NCBI GenBank assembly: GCA_947259685.1
Contig: CAMYNC010000025.1
Span: forward strand, 1-47,031
DNA: 47,031 nt
Origin: an uncultured Desulfuromonadales bacterium
GTDB lineage: Bacteria > Desulfobacterota > Desulfuromonadia > Desulfuromonadales > Geopsychrobacteraceae
Direction: 5' to 3'
Under the pieces are notes generated by a model that saw nothing but the letters and a program-made list of their open reading frames with translations, searched no databases and was not told where the DNA came from. Shown here one piece after another: positions 7,524 through 15,100 of this stretch (the stretch's first letter is position 1; every line of letters starts with the position of its first letter). The position numbers were made by a program, and so were the translations under genes.

Positions 7524-8864
7524 ATGACCGTAGAAGTATTAACCATAATCATGATACTGACCCTGATGGCATCGATTGCCATGGGGCACCCGTTGGCGGT
7601 AACCCTGGCAGCGGTCGCGACCCTGTTCGGCCTGATCGATAACGGTTTCAACCTTCCCGCCCTGCTCGGCCTGTTTGCCAACAATGCCTGGGGAATTTTC
7701 CTCAATTACACCCTGGTGGCCATCCCGCTGTTTATTTTCATGGCCCAGATACTCGATCGCTCCAAGGTCTCAGAAGGCTTGTTTGACGCTCTCTATACGG
7801 TCCTGGGCGGACTGCGCGGCGGATTGGGAATGGCGGTCATCGTTGTGTCTACCGTCTTCGCTGCAACCACAGGCATCGTCGGCGCCTCGGTTGTCGCCAT
7901 GGGCCTGATGGCCGGGCCAGCATTACTGCGCAGAGGCTACGACAAAGCCCTCTCGGCAGGAATCATCTGCTCTTCGGGAACCCTTGGAATTCTGATCCCG
8001 CCGTCGATCATGTTGGTTGTCTACGGTGGCCTGACCGGCCAGAAAGAAACCTCGGTTGGCAACCTGTTTGCCGCTGCGATTCTTCCTGGCCTGCTATTGT
8101 CAGGTTCCTACCTGCTCTATGTTGGCATCCGCTGCTACCTGAATCCAAAGATCGGCCCGCCAATCCCGGCTGAAGACCGAACCGCCACCGCCATGGAAAA
8201 ATTCAACATGACGATGAAGAATTTTGTGCCGCCGTTCGGCCTGATTCTCACCGTCATGGGAACCATTCTGGCCGGGATCGCCACACCGACCGAAGCTGCC
8301 GCTTTAGGCTGCGTCGGTGCACTGATCCTTGCACTGGTCACGCGCAAACTTAACTGGAATGTCATTACCGAGTCCTGCATCTCAACCGCCCGCACCACAG
8401 CGATGATCATGGCCCTGTTCGTTGGCGGTAAAGTCTTTTCGGTGGTCTTTCTGAGCATGGGTGGTGGCGATGTCGTCGCCGATGTCCTACTCGGCATGGA
8501 TGTCAGCCCCTACGTGGTTTTTGCGATCATGATGGCGGTGGTTTTCTTCATGGGGATGTTTATCGACTGGGCAGCGATCCTGCTGGTGGTGGTGCCGATT
8601 TTTACCCCCATCGCCATGGACCTGGATTTCAATCCACTTTGGTTTGCGATGATGATCTGCATCAACCTGCAAACGTCCTTCTTGACCCCGCCTTTCGGCT
8701 ATTCGCTGTTCTACTTCAAGGGGGTTGCACCGCCGGAATACACAATGGGCGATGTTTATCGAGGGATTTTGCCCTTTGTCGCGATCCAGCTGTGCGGATT
8801 GGCATTGCTGGTGGCATTCCCGCAAATCATCACTTACCTGCCTGACATTTTCTTCGGCCGCTAA
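7524..8864 (+). CDS. TRAP transporter large permease, DctM family
   Basis: The sodium- or proton-coupled transport channel of the TRAP system. The 446-residue protein is very hydrophobic, with about a dozen membrane segments. It shows DctM-type motifs such as PLFIFMAQIL, GGLRGGLGMAVIVVST, GTLGILIPPSIMLVVYG, GIATPTEAAALG and a final LTPPFGYSLFY. The start is uncertain: ATG at 7515 lies only 2 nt from the GGGAG ribosome site, whereas ATG at 7524 is 11 nt away and gives the usual N-terminus. Third gene of the operon. Confidence 0.9.
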   Translation: MTVEVLTIIMILTLMASIAMGHPLAVTLAAVATLFGLIDNGFNLPALLGLFANNAWGIFLNYTLVAIPLFIFMAQILDRSKVSEGLFDALYTVLGGLRGGLGMAVIVVSTVFAATTGIVGASVVAMGLMAGPALLRRGYDKALSAGIICSSGTLGILIPPSIMLVVYGGLTGQKETSVGNLFAAAILPGLLLSGSYLLYVGIRCYLNPKIGPPIPAEDRTATAMEKFNMTMKNFVPPFGLILTVMGTILAGIATPTEAAALGCVGALILALVTRKLNWNVITESCISTARTTAMIMALFVGGKVFSVVFLSMGGGDVVADVLLGMDVSPYVVFAIMMAVVFFMGMFIDWAAILLVVVPIFTPIAMDLDFNPLWFAMMICINLQTSFLTPPFGYSLFYFKGVAPPEYTMGDVYRGILPFVAIQLCGLALLVAFPQIITYLPDIFFGR

Positions 8865-8888
8865 GCACATTTCAGGAGATACACAAAG

Positions 8889-9368
8889 ATGCTTCCGGAA
8901 ATAAAAAATATTCTCTACGCAACCGATCTGGGTGACGGCTCCAGCCATGTATTCCGCTATGCTCTGAGTCTGGCCAGCCGCTATCAGGCCCAAGTCACTA
9001 TTTTACATGTTGTCGAGCCGCTGAGCCCTTTTGCCCAGAGCCTGGTGGAACTGCACGTCTCCCATCAGGAGTCTGAAAATCAACATACTGCAATCCGCAG
9101 TAAGCTGCTGGAGGATCTCAAAGGGCGGCTGCATGCCTTCTGCGAACAGGAAGCCTGTGTCGCCGAGGAAAATCTGGTCGCGGAAATTCAGGTCCTCGAA
9201 GGGCAGCCAGCAGCGACTATCATCAAGCAAGCTACGGAATGTCAAGCCGACATGATTGTCATGGGCACCCACCAGCATTCAGCGATAGGCGAAGCCCTAC
9301 TCGGTACCACCGCTCACAAGGTTCTACACAGTTGCTCGCTGCCGACGCTGCTGGTGCGGATCCCTTAA
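8889..9368 (+). CDS. Universal stress protein UspA family
   Basis: Cytoplasmic UspA-fold protein of 159 residues. It begins with the usual EIKNILYATDLGDGSSHVFRYALSLA and ends with GTHQHSAIGEALLGTTAHKVL. The nucleotide-binding signature G-x2-G-x9-G-S/T is altered: the second glycine is a glutamine (G-T-H-Q), so ATP binding may be weak. It sits 24 nt after dctM and before the flavoprotein gene. The Halomonas UspA protein TeaD regulates the ectoine TRAP transporter TeaABC, so a regulatory role on this transporter is a reasonable inference. Confidence 0.88.
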   Translation: MLPEIKNILYATDLGDGSSHVFRYALSLASRYQAQVTILHVVEPLSPFAQSLVELHVSHQESENQHTAIRSKLLEDLKGRLHAFCEQEACVAEENLVAEIQVLEGQPAATIIKQATECQADMIVMGTHQHSAIGEALLGTTAHKVLHSCSLPTLLVRIP

Positions 9369-9401
9369 GCGGAACAGCGGCAACCAAAAACAGAGGTCAT
9401 C

Positions 9402-10787
9402 ATGATCGATAAAAGCGTCCTTGAGATATTGATCCGGAAACTAGGGGAGGAAGCAGTCATTTCTGAAGCTGAAGACCTGCTGGTCCTCGGCTACGACTCC
9501 ACCCCCGGTCTCCACAGTGCTCCCGATGTGGTCATCTACCCGACCAGCAGCGAACAGGTGCAGACCGCCATGCAGATCGCTCGCGAAAACGGCCTGCCGA
9601 TCACCCCTCGAGGCAGCGGCACCGGGCTTTCCGGCGGCAGCATTCCAGTCGAAGGCGGCATGGTTATCTGCCTGAACAAAATGAACAAAATTCTGGAAAT
9701 CGATGAGGAAAACCTGACCGCCACCTGCGAAGCCGGCGTCGTAACGCTCGATCTGTTTAATGCGGTCGCCGAAAAAGGGCTCTTCTATCCTCCTGATCCC
9801 GGTTCACAGAAAATATCGACCCTGGCCGGCAACGTCATGGAGGATGCCGGCGGGCTGCGTGGTCTGAAATACGGCGTCACCCGCGATTACGTGATGGCTG
9901 TCAAATGTGTGCTGCCGGACGGCAGTCTGCTGACCACCGGCGGAAAAAGCGTCAAGGATGTCGCCGGCTACGCCTTTAAAGACCTACTAGTCGGCTCAGA
10001 AGGCACCCTGGGGATCATTACCGAGATCACTGCCAAACTGATCCCACCACCGCAGGACAAACGGACCTTTCTTGCCTACTTCGATGATATCCGGGTGGCC
10101 GGCGAAGCGGTCTCGAAAATTATCGCGGCGAAGATCATTCCCTCAACCATGGAGATTATGGACAAGGCAACCATCAACTGCGTTGAAGACTATGTCAAGA
10201 TCGGCCTGCCACGCCAGATGGCGGCCTTGCTGCTGATCGAAGTTGACGGTCATCCGGCGATGGTCGCCGAAGAGGCCGAGGGGGTTGAGCGGATCCTGCT
10301 TGAGGTCAAAGCAGCCGAGGTGCATGTCGCCAAGGACGCCGAAGAAGCCGCCAGCCTTGCGGCTGCACGCCGTACTGCCCTGTCGGCCCTGGCGCGGGTC
10401 TCGCCGACGACGCTGCTGGAAGATGCCACCGTGCCCCGCTCGATGCTGGCCGAAACCTTCGCCCTGATCGAACGGCTGACAGAAAAATATCAACTAAAAG
10501 TTGGCACCTTCGGCCACGCCGGTGATGGCAACCTGCACCCCACCGTGCTTTGCGATGAACGCGATGCTGATGAGATGAAACGTGCCCACGCCTTTTATGA
10601 CGAGCTGTACGAGCAGGTACTGGCCTGGGGAGGCACGGTGTCTGGTGAACATGGCATCGGCATCGCCAAAAAAGGCTACCTGGCCCGGCAGATAGGGCCT
10701 GGCGGAGTGGCGGTGATGAAGCGGATCAAGCAGGCCTTCGATCCAGCCGGAATTCTCAACCCAGGGAAGATTTTTGCCGATGATTGA
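9402..10787 (+). CDS. GlcD-like FAD-linked hydroxyacid dehydrogenase
   Basis: FAD-dependent oxidase/dehydrogenase of the GlcD / D-lactate dehydrogenase family, which oxidises glycolate or D-lactate. The 461-residue product has a PCMH-type FAD domain (about 35-220) with PRGSGTGLSGG, DPGSQKISTLAGNV and VGSEGTLGIIT. The FAD-oxidase C domain contains the metal/substrate motif GHAGDGNLHP and the late SGEHGIG. Length and motifs are typical. It is cotranscribed with the TRAP genes and paired with the GlcF-like protein, a pairing also seen next to lut genes in Desulfovibrio. D-lactate is the likeliest substrate given the lut operon opposite, but glycolate is possible. Confidence 0.9.
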   Translation: MIDKSVLEILIRKLGEEAVISEAEDLLVLGYDSTPGLHSAPDVVIYPTSSEQVQTAMQIARENGLPITPRGSGTGLSGGSIPVEGGMVICLNKMNKILEIDEENLTATCEAGVVTLDLFNAVAEKGLFYPPDPGSQKISTLAGNVMEDAGGLRGLKYGVTRDYVMAVKCVLPDGSLLTTGGKSVKDVAGYAFKDLLVGSEGTLGIITEITAKLIPPPQDKRTFLAYFDDIRVAGEAVSKIIAAKIIPSTMEIMDKATINCVEDYVKIGLPRQMAALLLIEVDGHPAMVAEEAEGVERILLEVKAAEVHVAKDAEEAASLAAARRTALSALARVSPTTLLEDATVPRSMLAETFALIERLTEKYQLKVGTFGHAGDGNLHPTVLCDERDADEMKRAHAFYDELYEQVLAWGGTVSGEHGIGIAKKGYLARQIGPGGVAVMKRIKQAFDPAGILNPGKIFADD

Positions 10788-10794
10788 ATTCGAT

Positions 10795-10888
10795 CCTTCT
10801 CCCTGAGGGAGAAGGTGGCCGCAGGCCGGATGAGGGGATGAACCTATCAAAACGCCCCTCACCCTAGCCCTCTCCACCGGGGAGAGGG
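10795..10888. repeat. Inverted pair of REP-like elements
   Basis: Two related palindromic units face each other in the 141-nt spacer between the glcD-like and glcF-like genes. The first hairpin is CCTTCTCCC/GGGAGAAGG (10795-10815), followed by GATGAGGGG. The second is CCCCTCACCC followed by the stem CCCTCTCC/GGAGAGGG (10868-10888). Sequences of this kind are widespread dispersed repeats in proteobacteria. It is a different family from the pair at 4618-4703 but has the same intra-operon placing. Confidence 0.75.
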
Positions 10889-10928
10889 GATAGACCCATA
10901 AAACCATAAAAAGAGTGGCAACACAGTT

Positions 10929-12236
10929 ATGGATAACAAAGAGAACCTTAGCAATTTTACCGCCCAAGACGCCCCTGAATATGAAGACGTGCTGCAGTGC
11001 ATGCGCTGTGGTTTCTGTTTGCCGACCTGCCCGACCTTTGCCCTGACCGGGCGTGAGCGTTCCAGCCCGCGTGGCCGTGTCGCTCTGGCGCGGGCGGTGT
11101 CCGAAGGCAAGCTACCGTTTAACCAGGCGATGAAGGAGGAAGCCTACTTCTGTCTCGACTGCCGCGCTTGCACAACCGCCTGCCCGTCCGGCGTCCGCGC
11201 CGGTGAAGTGATGGAAGTCTGCCGGTCGCAGGTCCACCAGCAGCAGCCCTTGCCGAAATGGCAGGCCAAATTTCGCGACTTCGTACTGCAGAAAATGCTG
11301 CCCGATCCAGACAAACTGGAAACCTCGCTGCTGCCCGCCCGCCTCTACCAGAAGCTTGGCATCCAATGGCTGGTCCGCAACAGCCGGGTGCTGAAAATGG
11401 GCCCGAAATGGATTGATAAGGCCGAAGGGATGATGCCGGAACTGCATCAACCGCTGCGCCAACGGCTGCCGGAACTGACCCCTGCCAGAGGCGAAAAACG
11501 CGGCAAGGTGGGCTTTTTCCTCGGCTGCGTGATGACCCTGATGTATGCCGAAGTTTCTCGCCAGACGGTGCGGGTGTTAAGCCATCAGGGCTTTGAGGTG
11601 CTCACCCCAAAACAGCAGAAATGTTGCGGCGCGCCGCACTTGACTGAAGGCGATCGGGAGACCACCCGGCAATTGGCAAACCACAACCTCGATCTTTTTC
11701 TCGCCATGGATGTCGATGCCATCGTCACCGACTGCGCTGGCTGCAGTGCGGCCCTAAAAGAATACGAGGAAATTCTTTCTGAGCGCCAGGATCACGCCAA
11801 ACTGGAGCTGTTCCACAGCAAGATCAAGGATGTCAGCGAATTTTTGCTCGAGCTGGGCTTGCGTACCGATGATCTGCAACCGATCAACAAGTCGGTGACC
11901 TATCATGAGCCCTGCCATCTTTGCCACGCGCAAGGGATAACCAAGCAACCACGCGAGCTGCTCAAAGCGATTCCTGGTATCGAATATCGGGAAATGCAGG
12001 AAGCCAGCTGGTGCTGCGGCTCGGCCGCAACCTTCAGCCTGAAATTCACCAAGGAGAGCCAGCAAATTCTCGACCGCAAACTGAACAACGTCAAGAACAC
12101 TCAGGCCGATATTCTGGTCACTGCCAACCCCGGCTGTCACTTACAACTGGACTGGGGTTTGCGCGAAGCCGGCATGCCGCAACCGGTTCAGCACCTGATG
12201 GAGCTGCTCGGTCAGGCGACCCCGGAAGCAGGCTAG
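10929..12236 (+). CDS. GlcF-like iron-sulfur subunit of hydroxyacid dehydrogenase
   Basis: Electron-transfer partner of the GlcD-like flavoprotein. The 435-residue product has two 4Fe-4S motifs, CMRCGFCLPTCP (from residue 24) and CLDCRACTTACP (from residue 75). Two CCG-type repeats follow, around KCCGAPH and SWCCGSA, each with an upstream cysteine (GFFLGCV, EPCHLC). Together the pair would pass electrons from lactate or glycolate to the quinone pool. It is the last gene of the dctP operon and is followed by a strong terminator. Confidence 0.9.
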   Translation: MDNKENLSNFTAQDAPEYEDVLQCMRCGFCLPTCPTFALTGRERSSPRGRVALARAVSEGKLPFNQAMKEEAYFCLDCRACTTACPSGVRAGEVMEVCRSQVHQQQPLPKWQAKFRDFVLQKMLPDPDKLETSLLPARLYQKLGIQWLVRNSRVLKMGPKWIDKAEGMMPELHQPLRQRLPELTPARGEKRGKVGFFLGCVMTLMYAEVSRQTVRVLSHQGFEVLTPKQQKCCGAPHLTEGDRETTRQLANHNLDLFLAMDVDAIVTDCAGCSAALKEYEEILSERQDHAKLELFHSKIKDVSEFLLELGLRTDDLQPINKSVTYHEPCHLCHAQGITKQPRELLKAIPGIEYREMQEASWCCGSAATFSLKFTKESQQILDRKLNNVKNTQADILVTANPGCHLQLDWGLREAGMPQPVQHLMELLGQATPEAG

Positions 12237-12294
12237 AGAACCTTTCCCAGATCAATCTGATATTCCCAGGCGACCCGAGACGGCTTGGGATAGT

Positions 12295-12334
12295 GCCCGA
12301 CTCTTTGCCTCACAGAGGAGTCGGGCTTTTTATT
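12295..12334 (+). terminator. Rho-independent terminator of the dctP-glcF operon
   Basis: GCCCGACTC / GAGTCGGGC (9 bp, 14-nt loop) is followed by TTTTTATTT on the plus strand. It overlaps the end of the convergent cupin gene. Confidence 0.9.
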
Positions 12335-12812
12335 TCCGCAAGCAGTTACCGACTTCAACCTCAATCTTGCGCAGATAATCAGTGGCATCCCCTGCCCCTT
12401 CCAGCGGCGCCCAAGGTGCCCAATCCTTATCTGACAGCGGCTCATAAGGACCTGGCTTGCATTCAAAAAATAACGACCCTGGTTCCAGGGTCACAATCGA
12501 ATGCCAACTCCCCGCAGGAATATCCAATCCGACAACCGGGCCTTCCGGGGAAAGTTCCACAACCCTTTCGATGTCGCCAACATCAGCAAACAGGACAACG
12601 GCAAAGCGCCCACGCAGGGCGATAAAACATTCTGGTTTCAAGGGAGTCAGATGGCGGTGGGGGCGCACGTAAGTGCCTGGCTCCAAGGCATTCAGCAGCC
12701 GCTGGCAGGGCTCGCTATAATCTTCATGAAGATTATAATTCTGCCGCAGTCGTGGGCTGCGCTGGGCCTGCCTTGACAACTCATCGAATAACTGCTCATC
12801 GAGAATCTGCAT
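12330..12812 (-). CDS. WbuC-like cupin-fold metalloprotein
   Basis: Small cytoplasmic cupin of 160 residues resembling the WbuC family, whose members often lie in O-antigen clusters but have no firmly known reaction. Likely metal ligands are PHRH (about 51-54), the Glu of ECFIALRGR and the later His of GSWHSI. The C-terminus holds a cysteine and several aromatic residues (FFECKPGPYEP). ATG at 12812 is chosen because AAGGAG lies 6 nt upstream. It stands alone here, between two terminators, with no sugar-biosynthesis genes nearby. Confidence 0.7.
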   Translation of the reverse strand: MQILDEQLFDELSRQAQRSPRLRQNYNLHEDYSEPCQRLLNALEPGTYVRPHRHLTPLKPECFIALRGRFAVVLFADVGDIERVVELSPEGPVVGLDIPAGSWHSIVTLEPGSLFFECKPGPYEPLSDKDWAPWAPLEGAGDATDYLRKIEVEVGNCLRK

Positions 12813-12837
12813 CTGGAACTCCTTTGATTGCAGACAC

Positions 12838-12869
12838 AAAAAAGCCCGCTACCTTTGCTGGTCGCGGGC
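12838..12869 (-). terminator. Terminator of the HDOD kinase / GGDEF-EAL operon
   Basis: On the minus strand GCCCGC / GCGGGC with a 14-nt loop is followed by TTTTTT, 22 nt past the GGDEF-EAL stop. Confidence 0.75.
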
Positions 12870-12891
12870 CAGTTTGGTGCCGAGAACCTGT

Positions 12892-15081
12892 TTAATTCGG
12901 CAAGATAAAATGCGGGCCGGTTGCCGGCCGGGTGCGCAGCATGAGGAAAGCTTCCTTGGCGGGCAGGGCTTCGCCGTAGAGGTGTCCCTGAACCTCGCAA
13001 AAACCGAGCTTACGCAGATAATCGAGCTGCAATAGGTTTTCCACCCCTTCTGCCACCATGTGCAGCTTGAGTCCTTTGGCCATCAGGGCGATGGCGTCGA
13101 CAATACAGGAGGCGTCTGCCACAGCCTCTATTTCACGCACAAACGAACGATCGACCTTCAAGGTGTTGATGGGAAAACTCTGCAAGTGACTGAGGGAAGA
13201 ATAGCCGCGACCGAAATCATCAATGGCAATGGAAATGCCATAATCGCTGAGCATCCGCAGGGTCTTGATGACATCCTTGCGCCCTTTAATCAGCCCCTGC
13301 TCAGCCAGTTCGATTTCGAACATGGAGCCAGGTATGCCGTGTTCCTGAAGCATACTGATGAATTTGTCGGCAAATTCCGGCTGATCGATCTGGACCGATG
13401 AAACATTCACCGAAACCTTGATCTCAGGCAATCCCTGCCGCTTCCAACGTAGCACCTCTTCGCAGCTCCTGCGCAGCACCCAATCGCCGATCGGCACGAT
13501 CAGTTTCGACTCTTCGGCAATCCCAATAAAATCGTCAGGATAAATCAAGCCCCGTTCCGGGTGGCGCCAGCGCAACAGGGCCTCCATGCCAATTATCACA
13601 TGGCTGGCCGGATCGACCTTCGGCTGGAAAAACAGTTCGAAATGGTTCTTTTCCAGCGCCAGATACATATCCCGTTCGACCGACAGAAAGTTTGAGGTGC
13701 TACCGATCATGGCATCACTGTAGAAACAATAGCCATCCTTGCCGCTTGCCTTGACATGGTACATGGCAATGTCGGCCCCCTGCAGCAGCGCTTCCCTGGT
13801 TTCACCGGCCTGGGGGTATCTGGCAATACCGATACTGAGGCTCAGATACAGCTCATGCTGGTCGATTTTAAATGGCTGGCGGACCGCTTTGAGGATTTTT
13901 TCGGCAACAGCGGCGACATTCTCCTTGCTTTCGATATTCGGCAGCAACAGGGAAAATTCATCTCCGCCAAAACGGCAGAGGGTATCTTCGGCGCGCAGAC
14001 AGCCAAGAATCCGTGCTGAAACCTGCTGGAGAACGCGATCACCCATCGCATGCCCCAGGGAATCGTTGATCAGCTTAAAGCGATCCAGGTCGAGAAACAA
14101 CAGCGCAAACTGCTGTTCATAGCGGCGGGCATGGGCAAAGGCCTGGGTGATCCGGTCATCGAACAGCACCCGGTTCGGCAGACTGGTCAGCAAATCATGG
14201 TAGGCGTGGTAGCTGATTTGTGCTTCGTTCTGCTTGCGGGCAGTGATATCACGGGCGCAGCCGAGGGTACCGACAAAGTTGCGGCCGCCCTTCTCATCCG
14301 CCTCGTACATGCCGATGGCATTGAGTTCGACAATCAACTCACGATTTTCCAAGCATTCCACCTGTTCACTCTCGCGGTTGACCAGCAGGCGGATTTCGCT
14401 ATTTTTTGGCGCTCGCTCGCCAGCCCGCTGCTCACTGAAATAGTTGTGGATTTCATCGGCATTATGCGGATGGATCAGGGACGAAAAGTGGCGATGCAGC
14501 AGCTCGCCAGGCTTGTAACCGAGCAGATCTTCCACCTTATCGTTAACATAGGTGAAGCGGCCCTGGGCATCGAGCATGTAGATAAAATCGGGGGAATTAT
14601 TAACAATGAAGCGATGCATCCGCTCCGATTCTTTCAGCGTGACCTCGGTGCGGCGCAACTGACGAACCTGCCAGTAATGCTCCAGCGCATTGTTGATTGT
14701 GGTGAGCAGCTCTTCAGCCTGGTAAGGCTTGCGGACAAAATCGTAGGCTCCTCGGCGCAGCGCATCTTTGACCGCAATGAAAGAGGATTCACCGCTGACC
14801 ACAATCACTTCAACGTTTATATTCTTTTCGCAGATATGGCGGTGGACAGCGTGGCCATCAACTTCCGGCATCTGCAGGTCGAGCAGCACCAGACGGTAAT
14901 TTGTTTCCCGCAGCTTTTCGATCGCCGCGGCGCCGCCAAGAGCCATATCGACGAGGTAGCCGTTAATTCGTAACAGTGCCTGCAAACTTTCCAGCATCGA
15001 CCGCTGATCGTCGACGATCAGAATTCGCGACTGCCGAAGCTGTTCGGAAAGCTGTTTTTCAGCAATTGTTTGAGTACTCAT
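12892..15081 (-). CDS. REC-PAS-GGDEF-EAL c-di-GMP response regulator
   Basis: A 729-residue cytoplasmic regulator that likely makes and/or breaks c-di-GMP. The receiver domain (about 18-130) has acidic DD at 24-25, phospho-acceptor Asp68 (LVLLDLQMPEVDG) and the late Lys of RKPY. A PAS domain (about 155-280) follows. The GGDEF domain has an intact GGDEF at 372-376 and an RAED product-inhibition site at 363-366. The EAL domain has EAL at 500-502, DDFGRGYSSL, LKVDRSF and VAEGVE, so the main metal and catalytic residues appear present. It starts 19 nt after the HDOD histidine kinase, its probable partner. Confidence 0.92.
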   Translation of the reverse strand: MSTQTIAEKQLSEQLRQSRILIVDDQRSMLESLQALLRINGYLVDMALGGAAAIEKLRETNYRLVLLDLQMPEVDGHAVHRHICEKNINVEVIVVSGESSFIAVKDALRRGAYDFVRKPYQAEELLTTINNALEHYWQVRQLRRTEVTLKESERMHRFIVNNSPDFIYMLDAQGRFTYVNDKVEDLLGYKPGELLHRHFSSLIHPHNADEIHNYFSEQRAGERAPKNSEIRLLVNRESEQVECLENRELIVELNAIGMYEADEKGGRNFVGTLGCARDITARKQNEAQISYHAYHDLLTSLPNRVLFDDRITQAFAHARRYEQQFALLFLDLDRFKLINDSLGHAMGDRVLQQVSARILGCLRAEDTLCRFGGDEFSLLLPNIESKENVAAVAEKILKAVRQPFKIDQHELYLSLSIGIARYPQAGETREALLQGADIAMYHVKASGKDGYCFYSDAMIGSTSNFLSVERDMYLALEKNHFELFFQPKVDPASHVIIGMEALLRWRHPERGLIYPDDFIGIAEESKLIVPIGDWVLRRSCEEVLRWKRQGLPEIKVSVNVSSVQIDQPEFADKFISMLQEHGIPGSMFEIELAEQGLIKGRKDVIKTLRMLSDYGISIAIDDFGRGYSSLSHLQSFPINTLKVDRSFVREIEAVADASCIVDAIALMAKGLKLHMVAEGVENLLQLDYLRKLGFCEVQGHLYGEALPAKEAFLMLRTRPATGPHFILPN

Positions 15082-15100
15082 CCCCGCTCCCCTAACCCCT

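Noticed and set aside
14050..14973. A 307-codon plus-strand frame opposite the GGDEF-EAL gene.
   Set aside because: It mirrors a gene whose catalytic motifs are intact and lacks start signals.
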